Part shown: one piece after another, positions 44,031 through 58,667 of the stretch | Layout of the letters: the number at the start of each line of letters is the position of its first letter | Position numbering within the stretch: position 1 is the first letter of the stretch | Origin: Ziziphus jujuba | Taxonomy: Eukaryota > Streptophyta > Magnoliopsida > Rosales > Rhamnaceae | Assembly (NCBI RefSeq): GCF_031755915.1 | Contig: NC_083388.1 | Span: forward strand, 14,024,501 to 14,088,500 | Direction of reading: 5' to 3' | Length of the DNA stretch: 64,000 bases | Notes under the pieces: model-generated | Seen by the model: the letters and a program-made list of their open reading frames with translations, nothing else | What the model was told of the DNA's origin: nothing | Database searches by the model: none | Made by a program: the position numbers and the translations under genes

Positions 44031-47000
44031 ATGGCCAACCAAAGAGAAGATGATTTGCCCATATGCGAGTATGCTGCTCACAAGAAAGTTGGTGATTTGT
44101 CTTGCATAAGGAGACCACCCATTGAAGCAAACAATTTTAAAATTGAAGCATCTACTACTTCTTTGCTTAATAATGTTCAATTTTGTGGTTTGCCTCATGA
44201 AGATCCAAACATGCATATTTCTAGTTTTCTTCAATTGTGTGATATGTCTAAACAAAATGGTGTTTCTGATGATGCTTTTCGATTAAGACTTTTTCCTTGG
44301 TCTCTTAGAGACAAGGCAAAAGTGTGGTTAAATTCTTTACCTGCAGGTACTATCACTACATGGGATGCTATGGAGGCAAAATTCCTAGACAAATTGTTTC
44401 CTTAATCAAAGACCGCAAAATTGAAAAGTGATATAAACAATTTTTGTCAATGGGACCAAGAGACTTTGTATGATGCATGGGAGCGCTTCAAGGAACTATT
44501 AAGAAGATGCCCACACCATGGTTTTCCAACATGGATACAGGTACAGATTTTCTATAATGGTCTAGATTATGGTAACAAACAATTGGTAGATGCAGCTGCA
44601 GGAGGTTCTTTAATGAAGAAGAGGCAATCAGAAGCATTTGAATTAATTGAAGAGATGGCCCATAATAACTACCAATATCCAAGTGAGAGGAGACTACATG
44701 GAAGAAGTCAAGTAAAGGCCGTGGACGACGTTGATATTAACAACTTAGGAGCTCAACTTGCAACCCAATTCATGAAGACCTTGAACACTCAATTTCGTCA
44801 AATAAGGGTGAATTCTATCCAATCTACTAATAATTTTTTATTTTGTGATTTATGTGGTGCTCATGATCATAAGAGTGTGGATTGCCAAGTTGGAAATCCT
44901 TTTGCTTCTGATGATGTTAATTTTGTAGGGAACTTCCAAAAGCAACAAAATAATCCATATTCTAACACATATAATCCAGGATGGAGGAACCACCCAAATT
45001 TTTCATGGTCTAACAACAACCAGCAAGGGTCTAATCAAGGACAAAGTGGAGGGTTTCAAAGACAACAATTCCAATCTCCATTCTACCAAAAGCCGCAACT
45101 TGCACATCAAAATCAAAATTCTTCTCAAGCTTAAACTCAATTTTCTTCACTTGAACAATCCTTGCAAGAGTTATCTAATAATACTAATTCTTTCATGCAG
45201 AGAACTGAGCAACAATTGACAAACCATAGTCAAATGTTCAACAACCAAATGGCTGCAATCAAAAGCTTGGAAAACCAAATAGGTCAATTAGCAACTCAAT
45301 TCCAATGAAGTCAAGGAACTTTGCCAAGCCAAACGGAGAAGAACCCAAAGGAGCAGGTTCAAGCCATTACATTAAGAAGTGGAAAGCAAGTAGCCGGGCC
45401 TAAAAAAAGTGACAAGGGGATGGTAATTCTTGATGATGAAGATGAAGAGAGCCCTATAGACTCAACATCACACTTGGTCACACATGACAACTCAAAATCA
45501 AATGTGGAGCATAATGAGGCTTATAGGAGAAAAGATGAAGGTTTAAGTGATGCCATGAAGTCTCCACCAACAAAGTACATACCGCCACATGTAAGAGAGG
45601 CCGAGAGCTCACTAACTGGATCAAAGAAAGTTGAACCAGCACCTTACCTAACCAAATCTATTGACAAGCACAACGAAAATGAGGAGAAGAATCAAGCCTA
45701 CAAGAAAACCCCACCTCCACCTTTCCCATCTAGGTTTAGGAATGCAAAGTTAGATAATCAATTTAAAAAGTTTCTTGATGTATTTAAGCAATTGCATGTA
45801 AATATCCCTTTCATAGATGCCTTAGAACAAATGCCTTCCTATGTTAAGTTTTTGAAGGAGATATTGTCAAACAAGAGGAGGTGGGAGAATTATGAGTTAG
45901 TAGCTTTGAGTGAGGAGAGTAGTGGTAGGTTACACCATAGGATTCCACCCAAGTTAAAAGATCCAGGAAGCTTTGATATCCCGTGTAACATTGGACATTA
46001 TAATTTTATGGCTCTTTGTGATTTAGGTGCTAGCATTAATTTGATGCCATATAGCATTTACAGGAAGCTTGGAGTCGGAGATGTGAAGCCTACCACAGTG
46101 ACTCTTCAAATGGCAGATCGAAGCATCAAAAGGCCAAGGGGAATATTGGAGGATGTACTTGTAAAAGTAAACAAGTTCATATTCCCTGTAGACTTTGTGA
46201 TACTTGATATGGAGGAAGATGACAACATTCCAATCATTCTTGGAAGACCATTTCTTGCAACCGGACGTGCCCTAATTGATGTACAACAAAGGCAAGTAAC
46301 CCTTAGAGTACTCAATGAGGAGGTAAGTTTTCAAATCTATGTTGTTAAATTTCCTAATCTTGATGAAATTTCTTGCTGCTTTCTTGTCGATGCATGTGAT
46401 GAATTGGTAAATGATATGGCAAAGGAAAGTAATTTAGATCCCTTAGGATTGAGTGAGTTATTTGGACCATGTACAGAAGAAGAAAAACAAGAGTGTAACA
46501 TCATAGATATAGCCACCCACTGTGAGGTAGATTATGTTGGAAAGTTTGAGGATTTAGGTGAGAGTGGACCTAGAAAGATACCGAGTGTGGAGCACCCACC
46601 TATAATTGATTTGAAGCCACTACCTAGTCATTTAAAATATGCTTTTCTAGGATTTAATAATACCCTTCCGGTAATAATTTCATCCGCCCTTAGTGAGGAC
46701 CAAGAAGCCAAACTTTTAGAAGTTCTAAGAGACCATAAAACTGCACTAGGTTGGACTATAGCTGATATTAAGGGTATTAGCCCCTCTATTTGTATGCACA
46801 AAATACTTATGGAGGAAGACCATAAACCGACTGTAGAACATCAAAGGAGGCTTAATCCTAATCTTAAGAAAGTGGTTCATGGTGAGATTTTAAAGCTTTT
46901 AGATGCCGGGATTATCTATCCTATTTCGGATAGTAATTGGGTAAGTCCTATTCAAGTAGTTCCTAAGAAAGGTGGGATGACTGTGCAAGAGAATGATAAG

Positions 47001-49502
47001 AGTGAGCTTATTCCTACTAGGTTAGTTACTGGGTGGAGAGTGTGTATTGATTATAGGAAGCTTAATAAGGCCACTAGAAAAGACCATTTTCCTTTGCCAT
47101 TCATTGATCAAATGTTAGAAAGGTTAGCCGGTAAGGAATATTATTGTTTCCTAGATGGTTATAGCGGTTACAATCAAATAGCTATTGCCCCTGATGATCA
47201 AGAAAAGACTACTTTTACTTGTCCTTATGGAACTTTTGCCTATAGAAGGATGCCTTTTGGTTTATGCAATGCACCTGCAACCTTTCAAAGGTGTATGATG
47301 TCCATCTTTTCGGATATAGTAGAAGATATCATTGAAATCTTTATGGATTATTTTAGTGTATTTGGTGATTCTTTTACCTCTTGCTTGCAAAATTTATCTA
47401 GGGTTCTTCTAAGGTGTAAAGAAACGAATCTTGTGCTTAATTGGGAAAAATGTCACTTTATGGTTCAAGAGGGCATAGTTTTAGGTCATAAGGTTTCTAA
47501 AAGGGGAATTGAGGTGGATAAAGCTAAAATAGAAGTTATAGAGAAATTGCCTCCACCTACTTCAATAAAAGGTATTAGGAGTTTTCTTGGGCATGCGGGC
47601 TTTTATAGGAGATTTATTAAGGATTTTTCCAAGATAACTAAACCTCTTTGTAACTTGTTGAATAAAGATGTTCCCTTTGTTTTTGATGATGAATGCATGC
47701 ATGCTTTTAATCTTTTGAAAGAAAAATTAATATGTGCTCCCATTATGTGTACTCCTAATTGGAATCTACCTTTTGAAATTATGTGTGATGCTAGTGATTA
47801 TGCTATAGGAGCTGTTTTGGGACAAAGGAAAGATAAAAAACTGCATGTTATTTATTATGCTTCTAGAACTTTGAATGATGCTCAACTTAATTATGCTACT
47901 ACTGAGAAAGAGATGCTTGCCATTGTCTTTGCTTTTGATAAGTTTAGAGCATATTTGTTAGGTTCTAAGACCATTGTCTATACCGATCATAGTGCAATTA
48001 AGTACCTCATGAGTAAGAAAGAGTCTAAACCTAGGTTAATTAGATGGGTTTTGTTACTTCAAGAGTTTGACTTAGAAATTTTGAATAAAAAAGGAGTAGA
48101 AAACCTAGTAGCTGATCACTTGTCTAGGTTGGAATTGAGTGAGGAAAAAGAAGAAAGAGATATAGAAGAGTGTTTTCCAGATGAGAAAGTGTTTAAGGTT
48201 GATGGTATGTTTGATGTACCTTGGTATGCTGACATTATTAATTATTTGGTTACTAATGTTATGCCGCCTAGTTTGGAAAAACCATATGAAAAGCATAAGT
48301 TTCTTAAGGAAAGTAGGTATTACTTTTGGGATGACCCCTATCTTTTTAAGAAGTGTGCCGATGGTATAATTAGGAGGTGTGTTGCTAGAGAAGAGACAAT
48401 GTCCATTATTAAAAGTTGTCAATCTAGTGAGTATGGGGGGCATTTTGGGACTAGAAAAACCATAGCAAAAATTTTAAATTATAGGTTTTATTGGCCATCT
48501 ATGTTTAAAGATACTAATATTTATGTGCAAGGGTGTGATAGGTGCCAAAGAACCGGGAACATATCAAGGAAGAATGAGATGCCTTTGAAGAATATCCTTG
48601 AGGTAGAATTGTTTGATGTTTGGGATATTGATTTCATGGGTCCTTTTCCTTCTTCTTGCGGTAATAAATATATTTTAGTTGCTGTGGATTATGTTTCTAA
48701 ATGGGTTGAAGCTAGTGCACTACCTACTAATGATGCACGAGTTGTAGTGAAATTTTAAAAAAAATACATTTTTACTAGATATGGTACACCCCGAGCAATC
48801 ATTAGTGATGGTGGCACTCATTTTTGCAACAAACAATTTGAATCCTTTCTTGCTAAATATGGTGTTAGACATAAAATTGCTACTCCTTACCACCCACAAA
48901 CTAGTGGGCAAGTAGAAATTTCAAATAGGGAAATAAAGAGGATTTTGGAGGAGACGGTCAATGCTTCAAGAAAGGATTGGAGCTTAAAGCTAGATGATGC
49001 ACTTTGGGCATACCGGACTGCCTACAAGACCCCCATTGGTACTTCTCCGTATAAACTGGTTTTTGGTAAGGAATGTCATCTTCTCGTGGAATTAGAGCAT
49101 AAAGCATATTGGGCAACCAAGTTTCTCAATTTTGATCAAGAGGCTGTGGGCAAGAATAGGCTATTGCAATTGGATGAACTTGAAGAATTTAGGATGGATG
49201 CTTTCGAGAATGCAAAGATTTACAAAGAAAAGACAAAGAGATGGCACGACAAGATGATTAAAAAGAGGAACTTTCATGTTGGACAAAAGGTACTTCTTTA
49301 TAACTCTAGACTTAAATTGTTTCCAGGTAAATTAAGATCAAGATGGAGTGGACCATATGATGTTGTACAAATTTTTCCAAGTGGAGCAATTGAACTCACC
49401 AAACCGAGACATGAAAGTTTTAAGGTGAATGGGCAGCGGTTGAAGCCATATTATGAAGGTGGAGTGCTTGAGACTAGCCTCTACTTGGATGATCTTAATT
49501 AA
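44031..49502 (+). pseudogene. Athila gag-pol, unit 2 (four in-frame stops, RT motif lost)
   Basis: Same frame and same three TAA stops as unit 1 (44403-44405, 45132-45134, 48756-48758), plus a private TGA at 45306-45308 where units 1, 3 and 4 have AGA. The RT catalytic motif reads FMDY: the second catalytic Asp (GAT) is TAT at 47349-47351. It also has a private SSGRLHH in place of SSARLHH. Other changes (KLDNQF, KPTTVT, FPVDFV, ISCCF, LRDHK, NKATRK) are shared with unit 3 and not with unit 1. Confidence 0.95.
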
Positions 49503-51215
49503 GTTAAAGGGAGGAGTCAAGCTAATGACTTTAAACAAGCGCTCTTGGGAGGCAACCCAAAATTCTTTCTTGACCTTATATTTATCTATTTATTTTAGTT
49601 GTTTTCTTGTCTTTAGGTTGTTTTGATGTGTTTTGTTTGAGTTTTTGCAAGGTTTTAAGATGTTTAGGTGTAAAAGAGCAAAAGACGAATGTTGAGAATT
49701 TAAAGTCTAAAGTTAGGTTTTTAGAGTATCACCACCTTGAATATGCATTGGAGTACATCAAATTTTTCACATTACGAGGAACATTCCATGTCCTCAAAGG
49801 GGAGTATTCTTTACCTTTTATTTACTTTTGCTTTATTTTATGTTTTTCACAATGAGGACATTGTTCATTTTAAGTTTGGGGGTGAAAAGCATGCTTTGCA
49901 TCTTTTAAATCTTGTCCATTTAAGTGTTTTTATAAGTTTTCAAAAATGTTAGTTTTAGTTTTTATTTTCCTTCATTATTATAAAAAAAATAAAAAATAAA
50001 AAATATTTTTGTGGTGTTTTCTTAAGTACTTTAATGAGCCAATGATAAGACTATGATTGAAAATAAATTGGTTTTTAGATGGTGGATTTGTTTTTGTGTA
50101 TGCTTAAATGCTTGAAGTTATATTCGCATATTGTTACTTTCAATAAATTTTGAGCACATAATCGATAATGCATAATTTTGATTGTGTTTTGAAGAAGGTT
50201 TGCATGAATTAGAGTACTTTATTATTAATTCAACTCTAGAACTTGCTTGATTATTGCTTGAGGCGAAATCCTAGGTGGATGCATTACTAAGAATATGATT
50301 TAGGCCATCTTTGTTTAAGTTTGAGCCTTTCAAGCCAACCTAATACATTATCTTCCACTAGTACCTTATTTGAGCCTTTAGGATGCATAAAGATGTATTA
50401 GAGCATTTTCTTCATTAAAGCACATTTACTTACCCTTTTTGAGCCTTAAATTTCTTTTTCCTACCTTGAACACACTACAAAGAGAGCTTTAATTGAATTG
50501 ATATGAATATATGCTTGTGAGCTTGTTTGAGTGTTGAAAAAGAAAAAAAAAAGTTTGGAGGCTAAGTATTTGGTGAATTTGGCTCTAGTATACATTTTTG
50601 TGTAAATTGGAGGTTTGAATGTGCAATAAGAAGAAAAATAAGTTTCGGGGTTTACTGGAAAAGAAAGAAAAAAAAAAGAAAAAAAAAAGAAAGAATATGT
50701 GTGATTTGAAGAATATATGCACAATAAAAAGGAGAAAAAGGATATTGAAATTGAAGAAGTTCTTATAAAGAAACAAATTTTACAAGTAATTTATTCATTG
50801 ATATTTAATTTTAGCTTTCTTTCTTTGATTTATTATATCTTATCCTTTTTTTCTTTAGCCTTAACAATAGAAACCATGAAGTCCTAATGATTTAAGGTGG
50901 TGCATTAACCTACATTAGTGGAGAGTGATAATTAAGTCAAGCATATGGTAGTTCATACGTTATTATCAATCTCTAATTCTTGTAAATTTATTCAAGCATA
51001 TGATAATTAAGTGTATAAATTGATTTCCACACACACACATTGGAAGTATCATATATGTTGGATAGAATATAAGGTATTGAGCTACATAATTACTTTGAAA
51101 CCATTTGAAAAGTCATATGTTATACAATCTTTGAGGCACCTCATTAAAGTATCTTATGTTCTTCAAAAGATTGATTTTTCCTATTCTTCTTCTTTGCTAG
51201 GGACTGGCAAATCTT
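49503..51215 (+). mobile_element. Non-coding 3' region of Athila unit 2
   Basis: Appears essentially identical to that of unit 1, including the extra polypurine-like word at 49872-49883. No gene recognised. Confidence 0.8.
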
Positions 51216-51230
51216 AAGTTTGGGGGTATT
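51216..51230 (+). promoter_or_regulatory. Polypurine tract before LTR3
   Basis: Same 15 bases as before LTR2, directly followed by TGTTAGG. Confidence 0.85.
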
Positions 51231-52975
51231 TGTTAGGTCTAAAATATTGATGATTTTATGCCATATTTATAGCTTAATATTTGTTAGTTTGTGTTAATTT
51301 GTTATGGAAAGATACTTAATTATATATTTTTCTAAATCTAGGTAAAAAAAGGAAGAATTTTAACAAAACAACCATAAAAATGGATTCTTTGGGTCGAATT
51401 ATGGTGGGAAGCAAGATTTCAGCTCGAACGAACTAAGCATTAAAAAGATTCCAAAAAGATACCTTGAAGATTCCATAAAGATTCTATCGGGAATTTCATG
51501 ATGGAAGTGGATGTCATATGAATCATCACGATCTGAGGATTTCAAATGTCTCGTTATTTTTCGATTTCGAGGTGCGAGCAAAGAGTTATCATCATTTAAA
51601 GTTTAGAATTTATAAAAAATACTATTCTAGTTAAATCTCCACCATTGATCAAAAGAGGGAATCAAGGCAATTTGAGGGCCAAGATAAAAACAAGTGGCAA
51701 TAATTGGTTAATTTATCATTAATGAGGCACATGTCATGTCACATGCTTCATTAAGGATAAATTAAACTAATTAACTATTTCTTTAAGAGGAATTAGATAA
51801 AAGGAAAGTAGTAGAGAGCAAGTAATATACAGTTTCCTTTTTACACATGAAATTCTTCCAACCCTTTTCATGGCCTAAAAAATGTATCTTCCAAGACTCC
51901 CACATTGAAAATAAAGAGAGAAAAAGATTCCCAAGGCCCTATATATATAACCCCCACCACATTGAAGGAAGAGATACAAGTTTAGAGAGTTATTTAAGAG
52001 CTTTTAGGAGGCTTAAATTGAAACAAACCAAATTTTGGGAGTCTCTAAGATTCTTAAGGGTTCTAGGGTTTTAAAGTTTTAGAGTTTTAGGAGATCAATT
52101 GGAGAGCTTGGAGGAGGCAGAGAGACGTGGGCTTGCTTGGAGAAGAAGGCTACAACTTTGAGAGCTCTTGGAGGAGAATTTCTCCAATAGTTTTTATTCT
52201 CTTTTCCTTTCTCTTTAATTGTGAATCTTATTATTTTTAATAATTATGGATGTTGAAATTATTTTTACCATGAACTAATTTTCATAGCTAGGGCTATGAT
52301 GTAGCCCTAACTATGAAGGTTTAATTATTTTAATATATGTTAAGTTTTATTTAATTAGTAATATGTTTTGTTAATAAATCATTGGTATACTTAATGATTT
52401 TATAGGCCGGAAGGAATGAATGATTTTAATAATATTTGAGCTTGGAAAATGATAATGTTATGGATCTCCAATGATTTACATGAATGCATAATTGATTGGA
52501 AAATAGTTATGTCTCATGCCATATTATTTGCTTAATCTATGCTTGATGAATTTGCATGATTTAATTTATAGGCCGAAAGGAATAAATTAGGTTATGTGAA
52601 TATTATCAATTGTGAGTGGAAACTAACTACTTTTGATTAATTTTGTGATTAAGTGTGGTTAACAAAATTACTAGTTAATTAAATTTACATATTTAAGTAA
52701 TTAAATTGGAATAGTTAGTGGTGAAATCAAATGCCCTAGTATTCATAATTATTCAATTCTCTCTCTTACTTGAAATTGATCTAATTTTAATTGATTTCTT
52801 TTGTTTAATTTAGTTTATTTAGTTTTCAATTGCCATCTTAAATTTTAGTTCAAATATTATCAAAACCTAATTATCTTTGGTACTTAATACTTAATCCCTT
52901 GGGTACGAAAACCATATTTTTCCACTTTATTACTTGAAAACGATTCGTGCACTTGCGAGTTGATTTTACACATCA
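51231..52975 (+). repeat. Athila array LTR3
   Basis: 1745 bp. It shares TAATGATTTTATA (near 52394) and GATTTCTTTTG (near 52794) with LTR4 against LTR1 and LTR2. It has a private TTTTAACAAAAC near 51360 (others TTTTAAGAAAAC). Confidence 0.95.
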
Positions 52976-52981
52976 AGTTTT

Positions 52982-52999
52982 TGGCGCCGTTTCCGGGGA
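52982..52999 (+). promoter_or_regulatory. Primer-binding site, unit 3, with one mismatch to tRNA-Asp
   Basis: TGGCGCCGTTTCCGGGGA: position 52992 is T where units 1 and 2 have G, which breaks one pair with the tRNA 3' end. Confidence 0.93.
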
Positions 53000-53195
53000 T
53001 TAAGGCATTAATATTAATTCGGATTGGGTTTAGTAGTACTTTGATCATTGTTTTCTTATTTTAAATTTTTATATTTGTTTCTTAATTTTGGTTTTAGTGT
53101 TGCATGCTAGGGTTTTAGAAAATAAACCAGCACCTAGAAAACAAGCCATAAGGGGTACTTGGGTACGTATAGACCAAGGAACTCAAGAAGGTGCA

Positions 53196-56100
53196 ATGGC
53201 CAACCAAAGAGAAGATGATTTGCCCATATGCGAGTATGCTGCTCACAAGAAAGTTGGTGATTTGTCTTGCATAAGGAGACCACCCATTGAAGCAAACAAT
53301 TTTAAAATTGAAGCATCTACTACTTCTTTGCTTAATAATGTTCAATTTTGTGGTTTGCCTCATGAAGATCCAAACATGCATATTTCTAGTTTTCTTCAAT
53401 TGTGTGATATGTCTAAACAAAATGGTGTTTCTGATGATGCTTTTCGATTAAGACTTTTTCCTTGGTCTCTTAGAGACAAGGCAAAAGTGTGGTTAAATTC
53501 TTTACCTGCAGGTACTATCACTACATGGGATGCTATGGAGGCAAAATTCCTAGACAAATTGTTTCCTTAATCAAAGACCGCAAAATTGAAAAGTGATATA
53601 AACAATTTTTGTCAATGGGACCAAGAGACTTTGTATGATGCATGGGAGCGCTTCAAGGAACTATTAAGAAGATGCCCACACCATGGTTTTCCAACATGGA
53701 TACAGGTACAGATTTTCTATAATGGTCTAGATTATGGTAACAAACAATTGGTAGATGCAGCTGCAGGAGGTTCTTTAATGAAGAAGAGGCAATCAGAAGC
53801 ATTTGAATTAATTGAAGAGATGGCCCATAATAACTACCAATATCCAAGTGAGAGGAGACTACATGGAAGAAGTCAAGTAAAGGCCGTGGACGACGTTGAT
53901 ATTAACAACTTAGGAGCTCAACTTGCAACCCAATTCATGAAGACCTTGAACACTCAATTTCGTCAAATAAGGGTGAATTCTATCCAATCTACTAATAATT
54001 TTTTATTTTGTGATTTATGTGGTGCTCATGATCATAAGAGTGTGGATTGCCAAGTTGGAAATCCTTTTGCTTCTGATGATGTTAATTTTGTAGGGAACTT
54101 CCAAAAGCAACAAAATAATCCATATTCTAACACATATAATCCAGGATGGAGGAACCACCCAAATTTTTCATGGTCTAACAACAACCAGCAAGGGTCTAAT
54201 CAAGGACAAAGTGGAGGGTTTCAAAGACAACAATTCCAATCTCCATTCTACCAAAAGCCGCAACTTGCACATCAAAATCAAAATTCTTCTCAAGCTTAAA
54301 CTCAATTTTCTTCACTTGAACAATCCTTGCAAGAGTTATCTAATAATACTAATTCTTTCATGCAGAGAACTGAGCAACAATTGACAAACCATAGTCAAAT
54401 GTTCAACAACCAAATGGCTGCAATCAAAAGCTTGGAAAACCAAATAGGTCAATTAGCAACTCAATTCCAAAGAAGTCAAGGAACTTTGCCAAGCCAAACG
54501 GAGAAGAACCCAAAGGAGCAGGTTCAAGCCATTACATTAAGAAGTGGAAAGCAAGTAGCCGGGCCTAAAAAAAGTGACAAGGGGATGGTAATTCTTGATG
54601 ATGAAGATGAAGAGAGCCCTATAGACTCAACATCACACTTGGTCACACATGACAACTCAAAATCAAATGTGGAGCATAATGAGGCTTATAGGAGAAAAGA
54701 TGAAGGTTTAAGTGATGCCATGAAGTCTCCACCAACAAAGTACATACCGCCACATGTAAGAGAGGCCGAGAGCTCACTAACTGGATCAAAGAAAGTTGAA
54801 CCAGCACCTTACCTAACCAAATCTATTGACAAGCACAACGAAAATGAGGAGAAGAATCAAGCCTACAAGAAAACCCCACCTCCACCTTTCCCATCTAGGT
54901 TTAGGAATGCAAAGTTAGATAATCAATTTAAAAAGTTTCTTGATGTATTTAAGCAATTGCATGTAAATATCCCTTTCATAGATGCCTTAGAACAAATGCC
55001 TTCCTATGTTAAGTTTTTGAAGGAGATATTGTCAAACAAGAGGAGGTGGGAGAATTATGAGTTAGTAGCTTTGAGTGAGGAGAGTAGTGCGAGGTTACAC
55101 CATAGGATTCCACCCAAGTTAAAAGATCCAGGAAGCTTTGATATCCCGTGTAACATTGGACATTATAATTTTATGGCTCTTTGTGATTTAGGTGCTAGCA
55201 TTAATTTGATGCCATATAGCATTTACAGGAAGCTTGGAGTCGGAGATGTGAAGCCTACCACAGTGACTCTTCAAATGGCAGATCGAAGCATCAAAAGGCC
55301 AAGGGGAATATTGGAGGATGTACTTGTAAAAGTAAACAAGTTCATATTCCCTGTAGACTTTGTGATACTTGATATGGAGGAAGATGACAACATTCCAATC
55401 ATTCTTGGAAGACCATTTCTTGCAACCGGACGTGCCCTAATTGATGTACAACAAAGGCAAGTAACCCTTAGAGTACTCAATGAGGAGGTAAGTTTTCAAA
55501 TCTATGTTGTTAAATTTCCTAATCTTGATGAAATTTCTTGCTGCTTTCTTGTCGATGCATGTGATGAATTGGTAAATGATATGGCAAAGGAAAGTAATTT
55601 AGATCCCTTAGGATTGAGTGAGTTATTTGGACCATGTACAGAAGAAGAAAAACAAGAGTGTAACATCATAGATATAGCCACCCACTGTGAGGTAGATTAT
55701 GTTGGAAAGTTTGAGGATTTAGGTGAGAGTGGACCTAGAAAGATACCGAGTGTGGAGCACCCACCTATAATTGATTTGAAGCCACTACCTAGTCATTTAA
55801 AATATGCTTTTCTAGGATTTAATAATACCCTTCCGGTAATAATTTCATCCGCCCTTAGTGAGGACCAAGAAGCCAAACTTTTAGAAGTTCTAAGAGACCA
55901 TAAAACTGCACTAGGTTGGACTATAGCTGATATTAAGGGTATTAGCCCCTCTATTTGTATGCACAAAATACTTATGGAGGAAGACCATAAACCGACTGTA
56001 GAACATCAAAGGAGGCTTAATCCTAATCTTAAGAAAGTGGTTCATGGTGAGATTTTAAAGCTTTTAGATGCCGGGATTATCTATCCTATTTCGGATAGTA

Positions 56101-58667
56101 ATTGGGTAAGTCCTATTCAAGTAGTTCCTAAGAAAGGTGGGATGACTGTGCAAGAGAATGATAAGAGTGAGCTTATTCCTACTAGGTTAGTTACTGGGTG
56201 GAGAGTGTGTATTGATTATAGGAAGCTTAATAAGGCCACTAGAAAAGACCATTTTCCTTTGCCATTCATTGATCAAATGTTAGAAAGGTTAGCCGGTAAG
56301 GAATATTATTGTTTCCTAGATGGTTATAGCGGTTACAATCAAATAGCTATTGCCCCTGATGATCAAGAAAAGACTACTTTTACTTGTCCTTATGGAACTT
56401 TTGCCTATAGAAGGATGCCTTTTGGTTTATGCAATGCACCTGCAACCTTTCAAAGGTGTATGATGTCCATCTTTTCGGATATAGTAGAAGATATCATTGA
56501 AATCTTTATGGATTATTTTAGTGTATTTGGTGATTCTTTTACCTCTTGCTTGCAAAATTTATCTAGGGTTCTTCTAAGGTGTAAAGAAACGAATCTTGTG
56601 CTTAATTGGGAAAAATGTCACTTTATGGTTCAAGAGGGCATAGTTTTAGGTCATAAGGTTTCTAAAAGGGGAATTGAGGTGGATAAACCTAAAATAGAAG
56701 TTATAGAGAAATTGCCTCCACCTACTTCAATAAAAGGTATTAGGAGTTTTCTTGGGCATGCGGGCTTTTATAGGAGATTTATTAAGGATTTTTCCAAGAT
56801 AACTAAACCTCTTTGTAACTTGTTGAATAAAGATGTTCCCTTTGTTTTTGATGATGAATGCATGCATGCTTTTAATCTTTTGAAAGAAAAATTAATATGT
56901 GCTCCCATTATGTGTACTCCTAATTGGAATCTACCTTTTGAAATTATGTGTGATGCTAGTGATTATGCTATAGGAGCTGTTTTGGGACAAAGGAAAGATA
57001 AAAAACTGCATGTTATTTATTATGCTTCTAGAACTTTGAATGATGCTCAACTTAATTATGCTACTACTGAGAAAGAGATGCTTGCCATTGTCTTTGCTTT
57101 TGATAAGTTTAGAGCATATTTGTTAGGTTCTAAGACCATTGTCTATACCGATCATAGTGCAATTAAGTACCTCATGAGTAAGAAAGAGTCTAAACCTAGG
57201 TTAATTAGATGGGTTTTGTTACTTCAAGAGTTTGACTTAGAAATTTTGAATAAAAAAGGAGTAGAAAACCTAGTAGCTGATCACTTGTCTAGGTTGGAAT
57301 TGAGTGAGGAAAAAGAAGAAAGAGATATAGAAGAGTGTTTTCCAGATGAGAAAGTGTTTAAGGTTGATGGTATGTTTGATGTACCTTGGTATGCTGACAT
57401 TATTAATTATTTGGTTACTAATGTTATGCCGCCTAGTTTGGAAAAACCATATGAAAAGCATAAGTTTCTTAAGGAAAGTAGGTATTACTTTTGGGATGAC
57501 CCCTATCTTTTTAAGAAGTGTGCCGATGGTATAATTAGGAGGTGTGTTGCTAGAGAAGAGACAATGTCCATTATTAAAAGTTGTCAATCTAGTGAGTATG
57601 GGGGGCATTTTGGGACTAGAAAAACCATAGCAAAAATTTTAAATTATAGGTTTTATTGGCCATCTATGTTTAAAGATACTAATATTTATGTGCAAGGGTG
57701 TGATAGGTGCCAAAGAACCGGGAACATATCAAGGAAGAATGAGATGCCTTTGAAGAATATCCTTGAGGTAGAATTGTTTGATGTTTGGGATATTGATTTC
57801 ATGGGTCCTTTTCCTTCTTCTTGCGGTAATAAATATATTTTAGTTGCTGTGGATTATGTTTCTAAATGGGTTGAAGCTAGTGCACTACCTACTAATGATG
57901 CACGAGTTGTAGTGAAATTTTAAAAAAAATACATTTTTACTAGATATGGTACACCCCGAGCAATCATTAGTGATGGTGGCACTCATTTTTGCAACAAACA
58001 ATTTGAATCCTTTCTTGCTAAATATGGTGTTAGACATAAAATTGCTACTCCTTACCACCCACAAACTAGTGGGCAAGTAGAAATTTCAAATAGGGAAATA
58101 AAGAGGATTTTGGAGGAGACGGTCAATGCTTCAAGAAAGGATTGGAGCTTAAAGCTAGATGATGCACTTTGGGCATACCGGACTGCCTACAAGACCCCCA
58201 TTGGTACTTCTCCGTATAAACTGGTTTTTGGTAAGGAATGTCATCTTCTCGTGGAATTAGAGCATAAAGCATATTGGGCAACCAAGTTTCTCAATTTTGA
58301 TCAAGAGGCTGTGGGCAAGAATAGGCTATTGCAATTGGATGAACTTGAAGAATTTAGGATGGATGCTTTCGAGAATGCAAAGATTTACAAAGAAAAGACA
58401 AAGAGATGGCACGACAAGATGATTAAAAAGAGGAACTTTCATGTTGGACAAAAGGTACTTCTTTATAACTCTAGACTTAAATTGTTTCCAGGTAAATTAA
58501 GATCAAGATGGAGTGGACCATATGATGTTGTACAAATTTTTCCAAGTGGAGCAATTGAACTCACCAAACCGAGACATGAAAGTTTTAAGGTGAATGGGCA
58601 GCGGTTGAAGCCATATTATGAAGGTGGAGTGCTTGAGACTAGCCTCTACTTGGATGATCTTAATTAA
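53196..58667 (+). pseudogene. Athila gag-pol, unit 3 (three in-frame stops, RT motif lost)
   Basis: TAA at 53568-53570, 54297-54299 and 57921-57923, the same sites as in units 1 and 2. RT carries FMDY (TAT at 56514-56516) as in unit 2. Private change: GCT to CCT near 56688, giving DKPKIEV for DKAKIEV. At 45306-45308 of unit 2 this unit still has AGA, so the extra stop of unit 2 arose after their split. Confidence 0.95.
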
